NCBI GenBank assembly: GCA_032622095.1
Contig: CP136067.1
Location: forward strand, 124,037,030-124,101,029
Reading direction: 5' to 3'
Source of the DNA: Siphonodentalium dalli
Taxonomy: Eukaryota; Mollusca; Scaphopoda; Gadilida; Siphonodentaliidae
DNA: 64,000 nt
Positions 22,287-35,674 of the stretch are shown here, one piece after another. The notes under the pieces were generated by a model, which was not told the origin of the DNA, searched no databases, and saw only the letters and a list, made by a program, of their open reading frames with translations. Positions within the stretch are counted from its first letter, which is position 1. Each line of letters opens with the position of its first letter. Both the position numbers and the translations under genes were made by a program.

Positions 22287-25200
22287 CCATCTGGGGCGGC
22301 CATTTTGGATCGGAGATGGATAAGCCGGTGAATATTTAGTTTGTCTCATCAGGGGTCACCCTACAACACACTGTATTCGACCTAAAATTGGGGGGGGGGG
22401 GCTATTGCATGGTACCATAATTATATGGACACAATGATCATTTATCATTTTTGCTCGAATGGGCTGAAGGTGTGAAAATTTAGCTTGCTTTGCTAGCCAC
22501 CGTACAACACCCTTTATTTGATCTATATCGGTCAAGTGACCAAGAAATAATGTGTACCCTATTTGACCCCTTCTGAGCGGCGACCATTTTGGATCGGGTA
22601 TGGTTGAAAGCGGTGAATATTTATAAGTTTGTTTTGGGCCCACGCTACAAAACCCCTTATTTGACTTAATTCGGCCAATATATATGCCGAGTGAAGTGTC
22701 ATTCCCATTCGATCCCTTGTGGTAAAAACTAATGAATATTCAGCTTTTCTTGGAGCCACCTGACCCGTGTTTCCCCGTTCTCTCTGGGCTAGTTTATATC
22801 GGACGTTTATATCCCCATAGAGCCCGGGTCCCACGCCATAAGGGGTTTATAGTAGCTTCTCTGCGATCGTACAAATTGTTTCTAAAACATTATCAAGTGT
22901 AACCATACCGTAGCAGGGTGGCAGTAAGACAGTCTGGCCTGACTATGCCACCCCCTTGAATATACAATACAATATTTGTCAAATGTATTATGTATTAATA
23001 TGTGTATATTGAAATAAAATATCCCATCCTATCCTATCCCACCGTAAAGGTATCTGGATATATGCAAAGGTCAATCAGTTATAATTCGCCACGAATTAGT
23101 ATTTCGTTGCCACGAATTAGTAATTTAGTGGCCACGAATTAGTATTTCGTGGCCACGAAATAAAAAGAACAATTCCCCATGTCCTAAACCAGCCACCGTA
23201 GCTTATGCATCATTCTGTTTGGTATTAAATTTGGAGAAACCCGACCAGCTTCAATGTAACAACTACAACAACTCATCTATGCCAACGATGTGTTTAGCCA
23301 TACATATGGATAGGGTGGTATTGTTTAAAAATGTTAAACAATGTTATCATGTCCATATGTATTGCTAAATATTGCTGGGCATATATAGATGGTTGTTCTA
23401 TAATTCCTGGTCGGGTTGATCAAAATTGGGAGTTTAAATTATGTTCATCTGATGATAAAGAAAATACTTTCTCCGTCCACTCGATACATCCCCCGGCATA
23501 CATGTTTCACATACTAAATTAACACCTTAGTCAACATAACAAATCACTCCCTCAAGTCCTTTGCCACAAGAATAAAAATAAATTGTCAGTATAAATAGGC
23601 AAGACATCTCGGGACTCTTTCTAAGAGATAATTTATTTATACGAAGATATATGTGTGCAATATGTGCTTGGTCTTATATATAGTACAACACAGTAAGATG
23701 CAAGTGACACAATGCGGGACAATACTGTGTCGAAGAACATATTTGAGGGGACCCTTCCATCATCCTTCATAATGTATCATGACTCCATCTGGGGCGGCCA
23801 TTTTGGATCGGAGATGGATAAGCCGGTGAATATTTAGTTTGTCTCATCAGGGGTCACCCTTCAACACACTGTATTCGACCTAAAATTGGGGGGGGGGGGG
23901 GGCTATTGCATGGTACCATAATTATATGGACACAATGATCATTTATCATTTTTGCTCGAATGGGCTGAAGGTGTGAAAATTTAGCTTGCTTTGCTAGCCA
24001 CCGTACAACACCCTTTATTTGATCTATATCGGTCAAGTGACCAAGAAATAATGTGTACCCTATTTGACCCCTTCTGAGCGGCGACCATTTTGGATCGGGT
24101 ATGGTTGAAAGCGGTGAATATTTATAAGTTTGTTTTGGGCCCACGCTACAAAACCCCTTATTTGACTTAATTCGGCCAATATATATGCAGAGTGAAGTGT
24201 CATTCCCATTCGATCCCTTGTGGTAAAAACTAATGAATATTCAGCTTTTCTTGGAGCCACCTGACCCGTGTTTCCCCGTTCTCTCTGGGCTAGTTTATAT
24301 CGGACGTTTATATCCCCATAGAGCCCGGGTCCCACGCCATAAGGGGTTTATAGTAGCTTCTCTGCGATCGTACAAATTGTTTCTAAAACATTATCAAGTG
24401 TAACCATACCGTAGCAGGGTGGCAGTAAGACAGTCTGGCCTGACTATGCCACCCCCTTGAATATACAATACAATATTTGTCAAATGTATTATGTATTAAT
24501 ATGTGTATATTGAAATAAAATATCCCATCCTATCCTATCCCACCGTAAAGGTATCTGGATATATGCAAAGGTCAATCAGTTATAATTCGCCACGAATTAG
24601 TATTTCGTTGCCACGAATTAGTAATTTAGTGGCCACGAATTAGTATTTCGTGGCCACGAAATAAAAAGAACAATTCCCCATGTCCTAAACCAGCCACCGT
24701 AGCTTATGCATCATTCTGTTTGGTATTAAATTTGGAGAAACCCGACCAGCTTCAATGTAACAACTACAACAACTCATCTATGCCAACGATGTGTTTAGCC
24801 ATACATATGGATAGGGTGGTATTGTTTAAAAATGTTAAACAATGTTATCATGTCCATATGTATTGCTAAATATTGCTGGGCATATATAGATGGTTGTTCT
24901 ATAATTCCTGGTCGGGTTGATCAAAATTGGGAGTTTAAATTATGTTCATCTGATGATAAAGAAAATACTTTCTCCGTCCACTCGATACATCCCCCGGCAT
25001 ACATGTTTCACATACTAAATTAACACCTTAGTCAACATAACAAATCACTCCCTCAAGTCCTTTGCCACAAGAATAAAAATAAATTGTCAGTATAAATAGG
25101 CAAGACATCTCGGGACTCTTTCTAAGAGATAATTTATTTATACGAAGATATATGTGTGCAATATGTGCTTGGTCTTATATATAGTACAACACAGTAAGAT

Positions 25201-26791
25201 GCAAGTGACACAATGCGGGACAATACTGTGTCGAAGAACATATTTGAGGGGACCCTTCCATCATCCTTCATAATGTATCATGACTCCATCTGGGGCGGCC
25301 ATTTTGGATCGGAGATGGATAAGCCGGTGAATATTTAGTTTGTCTCATCAGGGGTCACCCTACAACACACTGTATTCGACCTAAAATTGGGGGGGGGGGG
25401 GCTATTGCATGGTACCATAATTATATGGACACAATGATCATTTATCATTTTTGCTCGAATGGGCTGAAGGTGTGAAAATTTAGCTTGCTTTGCTAGCCAC
25501 CGTACAACACCCTTTATTTGATCTATATCGGTCAAGTGACCAAGAAATAATGTGTACCCTATTTGACCCCTTCTGAGCGGCGACCATTTTGGATCGGGTA
25601 TGGTTGAAAGCGGTGAATATTTATAAGTTTGTTTTGGGCCCACGCTACAAAACCCCTTATTTGACTTAATTCGGCCAATATATATGCCGAGTGAAGTGTC
25701 ATTCCCATTCGATCCCTTGTGGTAAAAACTAATGAATATTCAGCTTTTCTTGGAGCCACCTGACCCGTGTTTCCCCGTTCTCTCTGGGCTAGTTTATATC
25801 GGACGTTTATATCCCCATAGAGCCCGGGTCCCACGCCATAAGGGGTTTATAGTAGCTTCTCTGCGATCGTACAAATTGTTTCTAAAACATTATCAAGTGT
25901 AACCATACCGTAGCAGGGTGGCAGTAAGACAGTCTGGCCTGACTATGCCAACCCCTTGAATATACAATACAATATTTGTCAAATGTATTATGTATTAATA
26001 TGTGTATATTGAAATAAAATATCCCATCCTATCCTATCCCACCGTAAAGGTATCTGGATATATGCAAAGGTCAATCAGTTATAATTCGCCACGAATTAGT
26101 ATTTCGTTGCCACGAATTAGTAATTTAGTGGCCACGAATTAGTATTTCGTGGCCACGAAATAAAAAGAACAATTCCCCATGTCCTAAACCAGCCACCGTA
26201 GCTTATGCATCATTCTGTTTGGTATTAAATTTGGAGAAACCCGACCAGCTTCAATGTAACAACTACAACAACTCATCTATGCCAACGATGTGTTTAGCCA
26301 TACATATGGATAGGGTGGTATTGTTTAAAAATGTTAAACAATGTTATCATGTCCATATGTATTGCTAAATATTGCTGGGCATATATAGATGGTTGTTCTA
26401 TAATTCCTGGTCGGGTTGATCAAAATTGGGAGTTTAAATTATGTTCATCTGATGATAAAGAAAATACTTTCTCCGTCCACTCGATACATCCCCCGGCATA
26501 CATGTTTCACATACTAAATTAACACCTTAGTCAACATAACAAATCACTCCCTCAAGTCCTTTGCCACAAGAATAAAAATAAATTGTCAGTATAAATAGGC
26601 AAGACATCTCGGGACACTTTCTAAGAGATAATTTATTTATACGAAGATATATGTGTGCAATATGTGCTTGGTCTTATATATAGTACAACACAGTAAGATG
26701 CAAGTGACACAATGCGGGACAATACTGTGTCGAAGAACATATTTGAGGGGACCCTTCCATCATCCTTCATAATGTATCATGACTCCATCTG
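22287..26791. repeat. Near-identical tandem triplication of a 1.5-kb unit
   Basis: Units begin at 22287, 23785 and 25286 (lengths 1498, 1501, 1499). They differ at only a few positions plus poly-G tract length. All four boundaries carry CCATCTG (22287-22293, 23785-23791, 25286-25292, 26785-26791), and the last one joins the right flank (TTGTGAAC). Each unit contains poly-G, CCTATCCTATCCC and a palindromic TTCGTGGCCACGAAAT cluster. The ~60-100 codon frames inside recur with the unit and have no recognisable domain. Confidence 0.95.
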
Positions 26792-28805
26792 TTGTGAACA
26801 AACCATCGACTTAGGCTTAATGGATCGTTCTCCCCCAATAATATACTTGGCTTTGAACCGATCAACATTCTGGGCCGTGGCATTATCCCGTAAATTAGAT
26901 AGTGTCTATAGTCGGATGGTATTGGTTATGTTGAAATGGTGGCACCGATATGAAACTGTACATGTTAGTGCCCCATGGGCCATTGATCATTATAAGATCG
27001 AGAAAATTAGTCTAGGAAATTACCGGGAATTCACTAGAAATTGCAATTGTAACAGATAGGGTCGTAATTCAACGTTTTTGTTTCCGATGCAGTTAATACC
27101 CAAATGTGAAATTTGAGATATACCTGGCCGTCAAAGTGAACCATATGTCTTATTTAAGGTTAGCAACGGTTGCTAATCATTCATTGGTATTGCCTTAATT
27201 TAGTCAGTGTCTAATCACATGGTGCTGGTTTTGTTCAAAGTTGGCCACTTGTATGTCTTTTAACTATGCAGCCATGTTCTGCATAGGCCACTGATCATTA
27301 TAAGATCGGGAGACTTTGCCACCGATCGCGATAGCTCCTTAGTAATGGTTACTAAGAACCTACTGGGAATTTTGCAGGAAATGCAACTATGGTTGATATC
27401 TATTTTACTCATTAAGCTCTACTTTAGTAGTGGAAATTCGAATTTACTTGATTTTCACAGCTATACACGAAGCGTGGAAATTGACTGTGGTCAGAATATT
27501 GATGGGTGAATGTTGGGTTTCAGTCGCTGTACTGAAGTTGGCCAAATGTAACTGACGTGGGAAGTATGAAAGCAAAGCCTATACCGCTATAGCAAATATC
27601 ACAGCTGCACTGAAATGTCCATTTATCAGTAGCACAAATCCTGCGAAAACACAGATTCTCTCAGTGCTTGTGGGATAGACTCCGATGACAACGATTGAGT
27701 TAATGACAACTACCATCTATATACCTGTGTATTTGTGACACTACATCCCGTTATGATCAACGATGTGGTTTTAAAAACTAGTCAGTGGACAACAAGACAG
27801 ACAATTATCAAATAAAACAATAATATAATATGTAATCACATCGTGAACAGTCTTGTTGTGAATATTTTCGTTTGATTCAACAGGCTGCATATTATCAAAA
27901 TTACAAAACCATTCAACACTTACTTTTGCCAATTACTGTATCTTGAGGCATAACTATATCATGTATTGCATCTATTAAATCACGGATAGTTACAGTGGGT
28001 CAAACACGAGTGTTAGTCTACATATATAGTTGCGCACGATTGCCAATAAGTGATATTACAATCAACGTTTGAGCATAACACGAAATCTCCATAGGGTGTT
28101 AAATTTTGATCGCAACTGTACCCAGCAAGAATCATCTGATCACATCCATTCTTTTAAAACTACGTCTGTGTTTCATACTTAGTATTTTTTAGAAATATCA
28201 GTATGCGCATATCATAATACGCAAAATGGCGCCATTTATCCAAAGTACTATAATCTCCATAGGGCTCAGTGTTAAATTTTGATCACAACTGTAGCCAACA
28301 AGAATGAACCGATCACATCAAAATTTTCAATAATACATGTAACAGTCATATCTAGTAGTTTGGAGAAGTTTCAAATCACACCGATCACCATATGCCAGAT
28401 GGCACCATCTATCGTTTTCTGTAAATACGAAACGCTCTCTAAATTATGTTGAACCCGATTTAGGCCGACCCGCCAAAATTCAAGAATGGAAACAAGTGAA
28501 TCCTGAAAACACTCCTACTAGGCATACATAATCCGTTTTCAGATCGCTTTTAACAAACCAAAAATGCAAAATGACATAAGGAATCCGACTAACTGATTGG
28601 TGCCTGTCATATCAAGTCCAGTATTTTAATCGTTGGAATTATCTCATTAATAAGGAGATGTCCCCAATTTAGACTAATCTAAAGCCTGCTGCCAGCACTG
28701 TGAGGTCTATGAGGTTGCAGTCAGAAACGTTACCCATTTGACCACCGAGGCCCCCAGCATATGTATCAACAAACTATACTGTAACGTTTTCTTGCATTGA
28801 GATCA
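26792..28805. other. No recognisable gene; diverged internal repeats
   Basis: Two related stretches near 26985 and 27290 share CATTGATCATTATAAGATCG-like sequence. Two more, near 28090 and 28250, share ATCTCCATAGGG, TGTTAAATTTTGATC and AACAAGAAT. The plus-strand frame at 26712-27059 straddles the triplication edge and is not recognisable. Confidence 0.4.
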
Positions 28806-29691
28806 GGGGTAAAAGAGGTTGAACTGTCCTGTTCTGATCGCTCCGAACATACAAAAATGTATTGACATTCTTATCAAATACAGGGAGGACATGTGTATTC
28901 TGCCAAATAATTACTATCTCTTTCCGAGATCCATCAACCCCATCAGGAGTGCAGACTGCTTGCGTCAATTCGCTGGTGAATGTGGTTTAAAGTCACCCAA
29001 AGATATAACCAGCACCAAACTTCAAAAACATGTTGAGACTGTTTCACAGATTTTAAATTTGGAAGAAACGACCTGGAGACAATGGTGAACTTCATGGGCC
29101 ATACAGTAATGCTCTAAGTAATCGACTTCTTAACCACAGCAGAATTATGGGTAACTTTTCAGGATTTAGTCGGAAATATGGCTTGTTGCCATTCATCGGA
29201 AAGCTCTACCTGAGAGCTGTCCGATGAATGGCAACAAGCCATATTTCCGACTAAATCCTGAAAAGTTACCCATAATTCTGCTGTGGTTAAGAAGTCGATT
29301 ACTTAGAGCATTACTGGGGGAGAGCTTTCCGATGAATGGCAACAAGCCATATTTCCGACTAAATCCTGAAAAGTTACCCATAATTCTGCTGTGGTTAAGA
29401 AGTCGATTAATTAGAGCATTACTGGGGGAGAGCTTTCCGATGAATGGCAACAAGCCATATTTCCGACTAAATCCTGAAAAGTTACCCATAATTCTGCTGT
29501 GGTTAAGAAGTCGATTAATTAGAGCATTATTGTAGTGTAGAAATCCACCGCTCTTTCTATAGACTCCCACAAGAAACATTGGAGGTTGCAAAAATGGGTT
29601 GCCTTCTTAGCTGTTTCGACAATGGCACCATCAGAAAATATGCTGGCATGTCCTTGTCAGATATTCCCGTCGAAGGTTTGTTTTTGTATTG
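28806..29691 (+). pseudogene. Tyrosine-recombinase-like exon (copy B), frameshifted and split by a MITE
   Basis: After AG at 28804-28805 the sequence reads GKRG, shifts frame, then continues CPVLIAPNIQKCIDILIKYR, NNYYLFPR, STKLQKHVETVSQILNL. A missing A then shifts the frame into ENDLETMVNFMGH. The CAGTAATGC MITE (29104-29532) sits inside the next codon. Removing it with one TA gives an in-frame continuation: GHSVEIHRSFYRLPQETLEV, then SCFDNGTIRKYAGMSLSDIP. The exon-like block ends at GAAG|GTTTGT. TKLQKHVET corresponds to box II and FMGHSVEIHRSFYR to the box III/catalytic Tyr region of tyrosine recombinases; the box II Arg is replaced (LQKH). Copy A at 532-779 covers the C-terminal part. Two frameshifts and an insertion make this a dead copy. 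Confidence 0.7.
29104..29532. mobile_element. CAGTAATGC-family MITE with triplicated right arm
   Basis: A ~105-bp left arm and right arm form a palindrome at 29104-29316. Two more copies of the right arm follow in tandem (period ~108 bp, ending 29424 and 29532). TA lies on both sides (29102-29103, 29533-29534). Internal motifs are CCACAGCAGAATTATGGGTA, GGATTTAGTCGGAAATATGG and CATTCATCGGAAAGCTCT. The apparent 103-codon frames on both strands arise from the tandem arms and are not a gene. Confidence 0.9.
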
Positions 29692-29879
29692 ATATCCCTT
29701 ATATAGTATGATAGTCCGGGGCGTATGCATAGTAAGGGTACGGTAAGATCATTTACCATGTCTCCAATTCAAATCGACCAATCAGCAATCAGAACTACTC
29801 ACCTGATATGAGACTATATCAGGTCACTAAACTGGAAATTGTTTATGATATCATGCTAGTAATCACCATTTTAAATTTA

Positions 29880-30303
29880 TACTCTCGTGTCCGGAATAAA
29901 AGTGCAGTCTGGAATATAAGTACAGGGTTGAAAATCCGACCTAATGTAATACAAGTGCAGACTGGAATATAAGTACAGGGCGAAAAAAAATTATTATTCT
30001 ATTTACCATTACCAATAAACTATTTGGCATGGCCTATTGTGAGTTAATAATATAACAGCAATCGTTAAAACCTGATACGTGGTGCAATATCAATATATTG
30101 CTACAGTATACTGACATTTACTCAGGATTTTATAAACACCCTCTTAAGATTTGAAGTTGGGGGGATGCAAAATCGGCCTGTCAAGACATGTCTTCCAAAA
30201 TGCACACAATAAACGTGCAGACTGGAATAAGCCTCGTGCAGGGTGGAAAATCTTCCAAATTTTAATAAACGTGCATGCACGTTTATTACAGACACAAGAG
30301 TAG
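29880..30303. mobile_element. TA-flanked MITE with ~25-bp terminal inverted repeats
   Basis: The left end CTCTCGTGTCCGGAATAAAA and the reverse complement of the right end (CTCTTGTGTCTGTAATAAAC) match with few differences. Both are preceded by TA. GTGCAGWCTGGAATA repeats three times inside. The right end abuts the point where retrotransposon coding similarity is lost. Confidence 0.6.
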
Positions 30304-30402
30304 CCATTTACCTCTGCTTCGAAACTTGCTTATGTCATTACAGGAATACATGTAATTCTGTATGTTCCATTTAACGGAAATCCACCTCTCAGGGATGAAA
30401 CA

Positions 30403-31172
30403 TCAACAGGGACGACAAACAGTAATACAGTGTACATCAATCAAGTTCGCTCTGTCATATCTATAAATCTGGTGTATTTGGTTAACCTTGGGTGAGGGGT
30501 TAAGATATTTTAGACTTGTCTTCTCAGATATCTTCTCTTTCCATTTGTTTTCGGTGGAGTAAGTTAGAGCTTTAGCAATTGTTTGTTTCCACGCTGCTTT
30601 CTCTGGTGTTTTTTGGAGTAAATTATAAGCTGAAGGTAGACTATACATATTTAGGATTCTTCGAATATAGGAGAACCAGCTGGGAGATTTAAGATCTCGG
30701 ATGGCAAGTTGTCTAACAGCAAGTTGGTATTCGGCTGAAGACGGAGTGCTGATGATTCTATGGAATTGGTTAAGTGCATTTCTGTGGATGATTGTTTCGA
30801 GTGGCATGATCCCAAGTAGAGAGCCAACAGCAACTGTTGCAGTTCTGTCGGGAAGATGTTGAATTTGTTTGAGGATGGATGTTTGATGTTTTTCAAGCTT
30901 TTTCATTTCAGTTGATTTTATGATGAGGACTTCCAAACCATAAGTCAGTCTTGGTGTAACATAATCATTCCATAAATGTGCTTTGATCTCTTGGGAGATT
31001 CCACTTTTTCCATGTAATCCAGCACCCATGAGAGAGTAACAGGTTCTTCTGGACAGCTGTATCTTCTTTTCTATATCAGGTGTGTTGTGCCCATTGCGGA
31101 TGATGCCCAGATGTTCAGTGTCAATGGGTCTTTTTATTGCTTCTCCATATAATTTTATCTCCTTAATTAGTC
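30403..31172 (-). mobile_element. Non-LTR retrotransposon, C-terminal coding part
   Basis: This is the post-RT region of the polyprotein whose reverse transcriptase lies at 35943-37125. Landmarks include EHLGIIRNGHN, RRTCYSLMGAGLHGKSGI and YVTPRLTYGLEVLIIKS, typical of the segment after the RT of CR1/jockey-type elements. It is in the same strand and frame as the RT once the 4.77-kb insert is removed. The frame ends at CRPC* (30403), short of the usual Cys-rich end, so the 3' end is missing or altered. Confidence 0.75.
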
Positions 31173-32260
31173 GAGTTTTTTTCTAAAACTCGACTTATAG
31201 TTTGATGAGGGACGGTGGGCGGCGGACGGGCGGGCGGGCGGCGTGTTTTGCTTATAACTCAACCGTTTATTGACTGATAAAAAAAAAATTGGTGTGTGAG
31301 TACATATCCATGCTCGTAAGCTGCAGACAGAAAATCGGGTTCGTCCGCACATTTATTACAGAGTTATGGCCCTTTGAATTTTCAGCTCGTTAGCGCGATA
31401 ACTTCAACAAACGTTATCCGATTTGATTGAAATTTGGTATATAGGTGTCTCCCAAGAATATCTCTGATGAGTTTGAAAACCGGCCTGGTCCGATAAAATT
31501 TGATAGAGTTATGGCCCTTAATTAGTCATTTTTCACGAATTTTTAGCTCGTTAGCGCGATAACTTCAACAAACGTTATCCGATTTGATTGAAATTTGGTA
31601 TATAGGTGTCTCCCAAGAATATCTCGGATGAGTTCGAAAAACGGCCTGGTCCGATAAAATTTGATAGAGTTATGGCCCTTAATTAGTCATTTTTCACGAA
31701 TTTTCAGCTCGTTAGCGCGATAACTTCAACAAACGTTATCCGATTTGATTGAAATTTGGTATATAGGTGTCTCCCAAGAATATCTCGGACGAGTTCGAAA
31801 ACCGGCCTGGTCCGATAAAATTTGATAGAGTTATGGCCCTTAATTAGTCATTTTTCGTGAATTTTCAGCTCGTTAGCGCGATAACTTCAACAAACGTTAT
31901 CCGATTTGATTGAAATTTGGTTTATAGGTGTCTCCTAAGAATATCTCGGTCGAGTTCGAAAACCGGCCAGGTCCGATAAAATTTGATAGAGTTATGGCCC
32001 TTAATTAGTCATTTTTTCACAAATTTTCAGCTCGTTAGCGCGATAATTTAACAAACATCATCCTATTTGATTGAAATTTTGATATATAGGTGTCTCCCAA
32101 GAATACCTCGGACGAGTTAGAAAACCGGCTTGGTCCGATAAAATTTGATAGAGTTATGGTCCTTAAGTAGTCATTTTGTACGAATTTTGAGCTCGTTAGC
32201 GCGATAACTTCAACAAACGTCATCCGATTCAACTAAAATTTGGTATATAAGTGTCTTCCA

Positions 32261-33561
32261 CAGGGTTCGCACAGGTGCTTAAAGTCATTAAAAGTGCTTG
32301 AATTTGATTTTCTATTTTCAAGGCCCTTAAAACTGCTTAAATTCTCACCCTAATACCACGCAGGTCATTAAAAGTGCTTAAATTCTGTTATAAGACCGGG
32401 CCTGGGGAATAAACAACAAGGCATGGGCGGTCTTATACCTAGAAAACTGTTAACATCGCCGATATGATCGTAAAAATCGAACGGAACATTGCGGCGGAAG
32501 TGAGGGAGACATCGCGTAATCGCTAAAAATAGCATCGTTTCCGATACGTACGATTTTTCAATAGTACGAAACTGTGTGCTCTCCGCAAAGCATATGTAAG
32601 CTTCGCTGATTGGAGGGAAAATTTACACCAGCCAATCATGTAAGTTAATAGAAAATTTAACCGGCTGAACAAATAAATATGCCGGGAAAGTGCAAGTTCA
32701 ATGTCGAATGACGTAAACAAACAAAGTATAAGTGCTCACATACTCAACATCGACATCAGTTTCATCCACATCCAGAGGCCCAACAGTGACACCATTTGTT
32801 AGAACAGAGGAAGTGGTCAAATCTGAAATCTTGTGGACGATGAAAGTTGTTGAGTCACATTATAACTACAACAGTTCGACACACACCGCAGACCTGTTTG
32901 CGAAGATGTTTCCCAACTCCAACATAGCAAAATCATTTTCATGTGACGATCGCAAAACGGCATATCTCACCAAATATGGTTTGGCATATAATTTATATAA
33001 TACAGTACTATAAAATACTATATTATACTATATAAATATATTAAAATATATTAATTAAGCTAAAATGTCACTATGTACAGTGGCAAAGTATTTGAGTAAA
33101 TTATTATTAAATGATAAAATCAGAGACTGAAAGTGTAGCTTTATTCATTTAATATATAATAATGTATATTGGGTATATAATTTATATTATATGTGCGTGT
33201 CTGAAAAGTTCAATGCTTTTAAATTTTCCTTGGGTTCTTTTCTGTTACTTTTAGGTTTTGAAACAATACATATGAGGTTCTGTGATTGAACCATCTCCCA
33301 ACCACCAATAACAGCTTCAATCAGTATATATACACCATGTCTTAGTATTTAAACTGATTTAATTAGTAAATTAGCTTATTTAATTGTAGTGGAGCCTGCA
33401 AATGTACATGTATGTGAAGTTATCATAATCAACAAACAATATTTAACATTTTGTTTTGCCCGTGATAGTGTTAAAAGGGTGCTTGAAAAGTCATTAAAAG
33501 GTCATTAAAAAGGTGCTTAAAAGTGCTTAAATTTAGTTTTTGGGAACCTGTATGAACCCTG
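32261..33561 (+). mobile_element. hAT-type element with CAGGGTTC ends (first copy)
   Basis: The termini are CAGGGTTCGCACAGG and the complement of CAGGGTTCATACAGG. CTTCCA flanks both sides (32255-32260, 33562-33567), a 6-bp match where hAT usually gives 8. It inserted into a 161-bp core unit, as shown by the unit resuming afterwards. Repeated ATTAAAAGTGCTTAA-type motifs lie inside both ends. It carries a transposase N-terminal remnant, so it is an internally deleted hAT. Confidence 0.75.
32679..33013 (+). pseudogene. hAT-type transposase N-terminal remnant (first copy)
   Basis: MPGKCKFN at 32679 stops after ten codons. A second frame, 32732-33013, reads VKSEILWTMKVVESHYNYNS, then LFAKMFPNSNIAKSF and KTAYLTKYGLAYNLY. 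This pattern (WxLKVVxSHYSYxS, LFxxMFPDSxIAxxF, KxxYLxxxGLAPYF) is recurrent in N-terminal parts of animal hAT-like transposases, by my recollection. The two pieces are in different frames, and the BED finger interior and catalytic domain are missing. Non-functional. Confidence 0.55.
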
Positions 33562-34373
33562 CTTCCAATAATATCCTGGACGAGTTCGAAAACCAGCCTG
33601 GCCCAATAAAATTTGATAGAGTTATGGCCCTTAATTAGTCATTTTTCGTGAATTTTTAGCTCGTTAGCGCGATAACTTCAACAAACGTCCTCCGATTTGT
33701 TTGAACTTTGGTATATAGGTGTCTCCCAAGAATATCTCGGATGAGTTCGAAAAACGGCCTGGTCCGATAAAATTTGATAGAGTTATGGCCCTTAATTAGT
33801 CATTTTTCACGAATTTTCAGCTCGTTAGCGCGATAACTTCAACAAACGTTATCCGATTTGATTGAAATTTGGTATATAGGTGTCTCCCAAGAATATCTCG
33901 GACGAGTTCGAAAACCGGCCTGGTCCGATAAAATTTGATAGAGTTATGGCCCTTAATTAGTCATTTTTCGTGAATTTTCAGCTCGTTAGCGCGATAACTT
34001 CAACAAACGTTATCCGATTTGATTGAAATTTGGTTTATAGGTGTCTCCTAAGAATATCTCGGTCGAGTTCGAAAACCGGCCAGGTCCGATAAAATTTGAT
34101 AGAGTTATGGCCCTTAATTAGTCATTTTTTCACAAATTTTCAGCTCGTTAGCGCGATAATTTAACAAACATCATCCTATTTGATTGAAATTTTGATATAT
34201 AGGTGTCTCCCAAGAATACCTCGGACGAGTTAGAAAACCGGCTTGGTCCGATAAAATTTGATAGAGTTATGGTCCTTAAGTAGTCATTTTGTACGAATTT
34301 TGAGCTCGTTAGCGCGATAACTTCAACAAACGTCATCCGATTCAACTAAAATTTGGTATATAAGTGTCTTCCA

Positions 34374-35674
34374 CAGGGTTCGCACAGGTGCTTAAAGTCA
34401 TTAAAAGTGCTTGAATTTGATTTTCTATTTTCAAGGCCCTTAAAACTGCTTAAATTCTCACCCTAATACCACGCAGGTCATTAAAAGTGCTTAAATTCTG
34501 TTATAAGACCGGGCCTGGGGAATAAACAACAAGGCATGGGCGGTCTTATACCTAGAAAACTGTTAACATCGCCGATATGATCGTAAAAATCGAACGGAAC
34601 ATTGCGGCGGAAGTGAGGGAGACATCGCGTAATCGCTAAAAATAGCATCGTTTCCGATACGTACGATTTTTCAATAGTACGAAACTGTGTGCTCTCCGCA
34701 AAGCATATGTAAGCTTCGCTGATTGGAGGGAAAATTTACACCAGCCAATCATGTAAGTTAATAGAAAATTTAACCGGCTGAACAAATAAATATGCCGGGA
34801 AAGTGCAAGTTCAATGTCGAATGACGTAAACAAACAAAGTATAAGTGCTCACATACTCAACATCGACATCAGTTTCATCCACATCCAGAGGCCCAACAGT
34901 GACACCATTTGTTAGAACAGAGGAAGTGGTCAAATCTGAAATCTTGTGGACGATGAAAGTTGTTGAGTCACATTATAACTACAACAGTTCGACACACACC
35001 GCAGACCTGTTTGCGAAGATGTTTCCCAACTCCAACATAGCAAAATCATTTTCATGTGACGATCGCAAAACGGCATATCTCACCAAATATGGTTTGGCAT
35101 ATAATTTATATAATACAGTACTATAAAATACTATATTATACTATATAAATATATTAAAATATATTAATTAAGCTAAAATGTCACTATGTACAGTGGCAAA
35201 GTATTTGAGTAAATTATTATTAAATGATAAAATCAGAGACTGAAAGTGTAGCTTTATTCATTTAATATATAATAATGTATATTGGGTATATAATTTATAT
35301 TATATGTGCGTGTCTGAAAAGTTCAATGCTTTTAAATTTTCCTTGGGTTCTTTTCTGTTACTTTTAGGTTTTGAAACAATACATATGAGGTTCTGTGATT
35401 GAACCATCTCCCAACCACCAATAACAGCTTCAATCAGTATATATACACCATGTCTTAGTATTTAAACTGATTTAATTAGTAAATTAGCTTATTTAATTGT
35501 AGTGGAGCCTGCAAATGTACATGTATGTGAAGTTATCATAATCAACAAACAATATTTAACATTTTGTTTTGCCCGTGATAGTGTTAAAAGGGTGCTTGAA
35601 AAGTCATTAAAAGGTCATTAAAAAGGTGCTTAAAAGTGCTTAAATTTAGTTTTTGGGAACCTGTATGAACCCTG
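34374..35674 (+). mobile_element. hAT-type element with CAGGGTTC ends (duplicated copy)
   Basis: This is the copy of the element at 32261-33561 carried along by the 2,113-bp duplication, not an independent insertion: its flanks are duplicated too. The transposase remnant recurs at 34792-35126. Confidence 0.85.

Noticed and set aside
22559-25834. Three identical 91-codon frames and three 95-102 codon frames
   Set aside because: They repeat only because the 1.5-kb unit is triplicated; no domain, and boundaries depend on poly-G length.
26712-27059. 115-codon frame resembling a receptor-like fragment
   Set aside because: It straddles the triplication edge and a diverged noncoding repeat; similarity to any receptor was too weak to claim.
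29193-29591. 132-codon minus and 103-codon plus frames with repeated peptides
   Set aside because: They translate the triplicated MITE arm on both strands and are not a protein.
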